From: Halichoerus grypus
Lineage: Eukaryota > Chordata > Mammalia > Carnivora > Phocidae
Assembly (NCBI RefSeq): GCF_964656455.1
Contig: NC_135714.1
Coordinates: forward strand, 82,543,903 to 82,607,902
Length of the DNA stretch: 64,000 nt
Direction: 5' to 3'
Shown: piece after piece, positions 58,281-64,000 of the stretch
Position numbering within the stretch: position 1 is the stretch's first letter
How the letters are laid out: the number at the start of each line of letters is the position of its first letter
Notes under the pieces: model-generated
The model's database searches: none
What the model was told of the DNA's origin: nothing
What the model saw: the letters and a program-made list of their open reading frames with translations, nothing else
Made by a program: the position numbers and the translations under genes

Positions 58281-60559
58281 GCCGTGGTGCTATCCATTTT
58301 GTTTTACAGCTGTGAAACAAAGAAAGTGAACTGCTGTCATAATTAAGCACTTAAATGTGAACATCGTGGGGAAGATAACACACAAGTATTTGTAAGATAA
58401 GAGTCCAAATGTGGCAGTTCTCCAGAAATGTAGTATTAGCAGAAGGAAGGCCTTTCCTTAGCCAGCCACCATAAGCTGGCCTAAGTCTCTCCTGGAACAT
58501 AACATTTCATAAATTTTCATTTTTCCCTAGTCATCTCTATGGCATAGATGGGTTGCAGGGGATTTCATTAAATGTTAGGAGGAGTTCCTACAAATGGACT
58601 TAAAGGCACATAACATATGAGATAGTAATGAAAATACATTTCATGTGCTTCAAAGTGTGCTACAGTGCAGTCAAGTTCTTCAGAATATTACGTAAAGACA
58701 GCAATTTCCAAGAGGGCAAAATGAAAAAGAAGGTGCTGAGTTTATAGCATTTTTATTTTCTAATATCAGTAACTTTTAAAATGGCTCTAGCTGTTGCATA
58801 AAAAGAAGCACCTATGAGTTCAGGAGGAAGCATCTATGAGACCCATTCACACATGTACATATGCACCCATTGCCACCACACGTTCTAAGAGTAAAAACTT
58901 CATTAGTTCTAAATGTGTATCTCAGACTATGGCTCCATCACAAGACATAGAGGAATGTCTAACTTCAGGTACCAGATAAGGATGTTCTAACTAAGCTAAT
59001 TTCAAACTCTGAGATACAAAGGAGAGGCTCACTGCATTAATACTGCAAGTTCCTAAAAGTATGTTTAGAGACACAAAACGATTGCTTACCAGTTACCTGA
59101 GATGCACTATGCTACAGGAAATGAGCTGTGTTCAAGTAGACCTTCTTAGTCTATGTAAATGGTTATATCAAGGAATATCTCCTAGAAACGGCAAATGGGT
59201 ATACTGGCAAAAAGGACCCATGCAACTGCTTCTATGCTAACTTTGTTTAACTGGAAGAGTTTTTATTTCTTAATTTACAGGTTGGTTGGTCCAGTCCCTG
59301 ATTCCCTACATAAGCTTTAGCAACTGAATAAGATCCATTTTTAATTATCAGTATCATCACCATTTGCATTCAAGTAAATCATGGCGTAGAAGTCCTCTTT
59401 GGAATTTTTTACTCCAAAGTAGATTAAATTTAGTGTGATTCTATGAACTTTTAAGAATAGTTCCATAATCTACATGTGGCAATCATTCTAATAATTTTTT
59501 GTTAGTCTACCATATTACATGGAATGCCAAGTTTCTGGCTTCCAAAACAAGCAAGACCTGTGATCCTATCAAAGTTACTATAAACTTACTCATTTTACCT
59601 ACATCAAGTCACACTTCCCTCTAAAAGACATTATTTTGTAGCTAAATCTATAAAATATAATATGCATTATATTATAAATATCAAACAAAGAAAACAGAAG
59701 AAATTCTGTACCTGAAAGGTATGCATATAGGGGTGATTCTCTCAGGATTAGGGATGGTGACTAGTTTTAGCTACTGACAGATATACCTGCCACTTCATAT
59801 ATGTGCTCCTCAAGGTCCTAACGTCACACAGACGCTAGTCTCCAAATATCTGTGCTCCCCACCCACCTTTTCAAGTCCTCTGGGTTTCTCTTTTTAGGAA
59901 TTCATATGTTTTCTAAACCACCTTAAGTAAAAAGTAGCATTTAGTCAACAATAAATTCATTAGAAATACTAACAATTCATGCATTCAGCTAGACAGTTAT
60001 AACTAGTACAATTAAAATCCATTCAACAATTCTTTCTTTCATTCAACCAATAACAATTTATCGGTGCCCAGCATAATTGGTAAGTGCTAGCTATCTATTT
60101 TCCCACGTATATATACCAGCAATTAGAAGAAGAAGTTAATATTTTATGTGTAAATATGATATTCTCTTTTCACCTTCTAGTTGGAGGAAGCAACCATAAA
60201 CTTAAAAGGCAGTAAGCATTGGCAATTGCTTACCCATTGGTGAGCCAGGGGAGCAAGAATGAAACACAAATAAAAATGCAATAAATAAGGACAAAACTTC
60301 TGACCTATGGCTTATTTCTCTATTACATGTGTTGCTTTTAATTCTGGCTTGAATTTGTCACCTTTTGGGGGGAAGGGGATCTTATCCCTCCCCCTCTCAT
60401 CTTCAGACATTATTTGTCTTCCTGTTACTGCATGAGTCAGCACCACCGGAAATGGACAGCTTCCTGCTGTTTATTAAGAGGCAAAGTCTTCTCCCCATGA
60501 AATGACACAATGTAGCTAAATCACAAACAAGGGTAAAAGACGCACCCCAAAACATTAAA
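58281..60559. other. About 2.3 kb of repeat-free unique DNA
   Basis: I recognise no transposon and no coding block. This is one of the longest repeat-free stretches in the window. Confidence 0.45.
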
Positions 60560-60588
60560 GACACACACACACACACACACACACACAC
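60560..60588. repeat. (AC)n microsatellite
   Basis: About 14 uninterrupted AC units. Confidence 0.98.
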
Positions 60589-60769
60589 GAAACACAGATA
60601 ACAAAAATGCCATTGCTAAACAAATGTCAATGTTAATTAATCTTTGATGCAATTCACCTTTTCAAAACAAAATTTAAAATATACTGCTACTATCTTAGTC
60701 ATTACTAATAATAATATAATGATGTAACTCTTTTAATTCACTCAATAATTGTGAATAATACCATTTTTT

Positions 60770-60960
60770 TAAAGATTTTATTTATTTATTTGACAGAGAG
60801 AGACACAGCGAGAGAGGGAACACAAGCAGGTGGAATGGGAGAGGGAGAAGCAGGCCTCCCACTGAGCAGGCAGCCTGATGCAGGGCTTGATCCCAGGACC
60901 CTGAGATCATGACCTGAGCTCAAGGCAGTCGCTTAACCAACTGAGCCACCCAGGCACCCC
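60770..60960 (-). mobile_element. SINEC, antisense, with exact 18-bp target-site duplication
   Basis: Starts TAAAGATTTTATTTATTTAT, ends GAGCCACCCAGGCACCCC. tgaataataccatttttt flanks it at 60752-60769 and 60961-60978. Confidence 0.97.
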
Positions 60961-60989
60961 TGAATAATACCATTTTTTAAATTAGTAGT

Positions 60990-61140
60990 TCAGACGTAAT
61001 TTGCTTCAAAAAGACTTCCCTGACACCCTACTCCCCACACCTGCAAGTTAGGTTAGGTAATCTGACACCTGCTTATGGACACTTCATTCATCACCCTTAG
61101 TCAATAATATAATATTGAAACTCTGTTTTTAGATTTATCT
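60990..61140 (+). mobile_element. LINE-2 3' fragment, sense
   Basis: 'aaaagacttccctgacaccc' and 'tactccccacacctgcaagt' match the L2 'aggccttccctgaccacccta' block. The remainder is diverged. Confidence 0.5.
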
Positions 61141-61189
61141 CCTCTACTCTATGTCTTCTAGTTCTGTTATTGTAGTTATAGCATTTAAT

Positions 61190-61375
61190 AATGCTATATA
61201 CCATTTAGTGAATGCCTTCAATATAGTTGGCTTGTTACATTCATTATCTCATTTAATACCATAACTACTTTATGGATTATTTAGTTCCATTTTATATTCA
61301 AAAACATCTTATAAGTATTTATATGAATTATAACTAAGCAGCAGTCAGGATTTAAACCCAGTTCTTGGGTACCTT
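61190..61375 (-). mobile_element. MIR SINE, antisense
   Basis: 'acattcattatctcatttaa', 'taccataactactttatgga', 'agcagcagtcaggatttaaa' and 'cccagttcttgggtacc' follow reverse-complement MIR. Confidence 0.75.
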
Positions 61376-61589
61376 CCAGAGATGGGCTGTCTCATCTATA
61401 ATGCACAAGAAGTACAGGATATTATATAGTATAATAAGGTAATCATATTAAGACTCATTTATCTATTCAATACAAACTTATCCAAGAAAGATGTTCCCAA
61501 CATTACTGACCATTAGCATATTTCTCTTTAGTACTGATACTTCTCTCACATTTAGAGGCAACAGTACGAAGCACATACAGTCCAACAAC

Positions 61590-61730
61590 TGGTGCCTCGG
61601 TTTCCCCACCTGCACAACGTGGTTAATAATAACACCAATCTACCTCATAACTAAATGAGTTGGTATTTGTAAAATACTTGAACTAGTACCTGGCCGAATC
61701 AAGGACTAGGTAAGTGTTTGTTGAACAAAA
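61590..61730 (+). mobile_element. MIR SINE, sense
   Basis: 'cctcggtttccccacctgca', 'gttaataataacaccaatct', 'acctcataactaaatgagtt' and 'aactagtacctggccgaatc' match the MIR core and 3' part in order. Confidence 0.87.
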
Positions 61731-62004
61731 GTACTCCCCGTGGGTAGTGGGCAGACTGTATCAGACCTGCTTAATGGCAAACTCTGTTGACAGCAAAACG
61801 TGTACTTTATTTATAGAGAAACAGCTTGTAACACAGATACGTTTAAACATTCCCTTAGGGCAAGGGCACTAGTTGACAAGGTGGACAAAGGGCAAACTGT
61901 TCCCAGGGAGGAATGAAGAGCAAGCCGCTGGGGTGAAACAATAGCAAAAGAGAAACGAAAATGGTTTCAGACCTTCTCCAAAGTAACTTTTTCCAGGTCG
62001 ATTT
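61731..62004. other. Unique DNA, no feature seen
   Basis: No repeat or coding block recognised. Confidence 0.5.
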
Positions 62005-62013
62005 TAAAACATG

Positions 62014-62217
62014 CTACGGACTGTGAGAAACAAACTGAGGGTTCTAGAGGAGAGGAGGATGGGGGGGGATGGGTTAGCCCGGTGATGGGTATTAAAGAGG
62101 GCACGTTCTGCATGGAGCACTGGGTGTTATACGCAAACAATGAATCATGGAACACTACATCAAAAACTAATGATGTAATGTATGGTGATTAACATAACAT
62201 AATAAAAAAATAAAAAA
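62014..62217 (+). mobile_element. LINE-1 3' end (carnivore type), 5'-truncated, about 200 bp
   Basis: 'gtgagaaacaaactgagggt', 'agagggcacgttctgcatgg', 'agcactgggtgttatacgca', 'aacaatgaatcatggaacac' and 'taatgatgtaatgtatggtg' match the carnivore L1 3' UTR, ending in AATAAAAAAATAAAA. A 9-bp duplication taaaacatg flanks it at 62005-62013 and 62218-62226. It contains no coding sequence. Confidence 0.94.
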
Positions 62218-62226
62218 TAAAACATG

Positions 62227-62974
62227 TGAAGTAGTATCAGACCTTAAGATCATCTATACTTCAAAGTAGGTGAATTTTGTAAGTTTATGATCCTCAAATT
62301 GGTAGTATGATTATCAATTTAAGATTGGTACATAGTAGTTGATATACTGAAAATACAAACTGGTACGTGTTACTTCCTAAATCAAGGTTAGTTGTTTGTA
62401 ACTTACCAACACCTGCGCAAGGGTTTCTGTTACTCTTAAAGAATTAATGAGCATAATTTCTTCACCCTTAGATTCTATTTCTAACTGAGAATAATAATCA
62501 TTAACACTACTCATTTTATTAAGACACCTCACATTTATAAACCTGAATCCCAGATGTAAGTAGTTTTATTTCCCCTCTATTTAAAAATAAGCTTCAGTAT
62601 ATATCAAACCTCTAGGGTCAGAATGAGTGAAGGAATGGAGTGGAAGAATTCCTTCAGAAAGATGGCTAAGGGTTCTTCTATCTGTACAGGAATGACAATA
62701 TCTGCAGACTAAAAGGAAAAAAAAAAAAAGATGAAATAGGAAAACATGCTGGACCAAAATGCAATAGAAAGTTGACTATTATAACCTAAATTTTTAAAAA
62801 TTTAGTTGAGCAAATAGACACCTGAGAAAAGCCTTATATAAAGAAACTAAAGAATAACTCTCTAAATAGCACAGAGTATATTAAAAGAAAACATTATAGA
62901 TGAAAAACTATATTTAAATTTCAGTCTATTTTACAGTCTTTACTCAATTATTATTGAAAAACATCCCAAGTATT
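62227..62974. other. Unique DNA with a faint MIR-like trace
   Basis: A stretch near 62520-62590 (gtagttttatttcccctcta) weakly resembles antisense MIR. Nothing else is recognised. Confidence 0.4.
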
Positions 62975-63170
62975 GGGGTGCCTGGGTGGCTCAGTCAGTT
63001 AAGCATCTGCCTTTGGCTCAGGTCATGATCCCAGGGTCCTGGGATCGAGCCCCGCATCAGGCTCCCTGCTCAGTGGGGAGCCTGCTTCTCTCTCTGCCTG
63101 CCACTCCCCTTGCTTGTGCTCTCCCTCTCTGATAAATAAATAAATAAATAAAACCTTAAAAAAAAAAAAA
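62975..63170 (+). mobile_element. SINEC
   Basis: Starts GGGGTGCCTGGGTGGCTCAG and ends AAATAAATAAATAAATAAAA plus poly-A. Unlike most others it has no clear target-site duplication. A second A-run follows about 35 bases later at 63192-63202. Confidence 0.94.
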
Positions 63171-63834
63171 AGAATCTAGAAGTAATCTTATTAAAAAAAA
63201 AAAAGAAGAAGTAAAACATTCCAGCTATCATTTTGCTACAACTTCCAAACTCTTCAATTACTTTATTTCAATTAATGAGACTGAAGATCTGTGAATATTT
63301 AGTAATTCAGGACAAAATTTATTCTGCATGAATGCTAAACCAACATTAATTTCTGATTTCCCAATTTCTCTAAAGAAATGAGACACTTCCGGTTCACAAG
63401 TATGCCTCCTTTACTTAATCTTTTCATTTACTGCATTACAGCATGAAAGTCATGGATCACATAAGAAGAATACCTGAAGCATTTTCCACATTAGTAAAAT
63501 CTTTGGGACTTTCTCTGCCTTTAGAGAAAGCCTGCCTTCCCACAAGTCTAGTCTATATAATACATTTAATGTTTCACTTCATGAAACACTTTAATCAAGT
63601 TAAGGTTCATCTAGATTATTACAAATCTAACAGGTGATTTATTATATTCCAAGTCATTTCAAGCAATAAGACAATTAGTATCAGATAAGATGTGTGAATA
63701 ATAGCATTTAAAGCCTTTAAAAAAATCAATCATTAATACCGAATTTTTATTTCTTAATCTTAATCACAAGATGTTCAAAAGTTCAAAAATAAAACTGAAT
63801 GGTTTTCATTGATTGGGCTCCAAAGGTTAATTAC
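63171..63834. other. Unique DNA, no feature seen
   Basis: No repeat or coding block is recognised. The 64-codon plus-strand frame at 63443-63637 has no recognisable domain. Confidence 0.45.
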
Positions 63835-64000
63835 TTAACACGGTTTGCAGGCCTTGCCCCGACCCCACTTCCTCATTATCCTCATTATTTCTTCATAACC
63901 CCTCACTTAATGGTATATATTCCAGCCGCTAAGAACATCTTTCTGTTCTTCAGATGCTCTTCTGCCTTGACTGACTTAAGCTTCTGCAGGGGCTGGCTAG
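63835..64000 (+). mobile_element. LINE-2 3' region, sense, cut by the window edge
   Basis: 'catctttctgttcttcagat', 'gctcttctgccttgactgac' and 'gcttctgcaggggctggcta' resemble the L2 'tttctgttcctcaaac ... ctgcctcagggcctttgc' block and stop at the window end. Confidence 0.5.

Noticed and set aside
1..64000. Search for CRISPR arrays, operons, phage or insertion sequences
   Set aside because: No regularly spaced repeats with unique spacers and no prokaryotic genes. The dispersed repeats are mammalian retroposons.

Overview
This window looks like nuclear DNA from a caniform carnivore, most likely an arctoid (bear, seal or mustelid lineage). The diagnostic evidence is at least 21 copies of the carnivore tRNA-Lys-derived SINE (SINEC). 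Each has the head GCGCCTGGGTGGCTCAG, a body resembling the arctoid rather than the dog SINEC_Cf or cat consensus (as I recall these), and an AAATAAATAAA tail. Three carnivore-type LINE-1 3' ends support the same reading. The species cannot be fixed from this window alone.

The sequence is AT-rich and behaves like intergenic or deep intronic DNA. I find no complete protein-coding gene, no functional RNA gene, no CRISPR array and no prokaryotic feature. The longest open frames are by-products of repeats: the 180-codon minus-strand frame near 23.1-23.6 kb lies largely in an antisense LINE-2, and the 132-codon frame near 57.1-57.4 kb is the translation of an AAAG/AAGG microsatellite. The best candidate for coding sequence is a 144-bp minus-strand block at 32914-33057. 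It is phase-symmetric, has splice-like ends and holds nine CpGs in otherwise CpG-poor DNA. I cannot assign it to a gene. Weaker exon-like signals lie at 39154-39264 (+) and 40260-40318 (+).

Layout. 0-13 kb: three SINECs, faint MIR and L2 remnants, a 3' LINE-2 of about 550 bp at 11.09-11.64 kb, a 39-bp tandem duplication, and a long pyrimidine tract. 13-24 kb: one SINEC, a GATA microsatellite, L2 tails, a small inverted-repeat DNA-transposon relic, and an antisense retroelement of uncertain type followed at once by a 5'-truncated L1 with an exact 18-bp target-site duplication. 24-38 kb: a SINE-dense block with 11 SINECs, including one SINE inserted in the tail of another, a SINE splitting a MIR, and inverted SINE pairs. 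38-53 kb: MIR and L2 remnants plus four SINECs. 53-58 kb: a SINEC, an antisense L2, a large compound AAAG/AAGG microsatellite, and an unexplained near-identical 110-bp direct repeat (53266-53375 and 56726-56835). 58-64 kb: mostly unique DNA with two SINECs, an L1 3' end, MIRs, and an L2 running off the right edge.

No set of genes working together can be described. The window is best read as layered retroposon history: MIR and L2 oldest, then old L1 and DNA-transposon relics, then SINEC and young L1. Family names come from recognising consensus motifs by eye, and boundaries of the old families are approximate.
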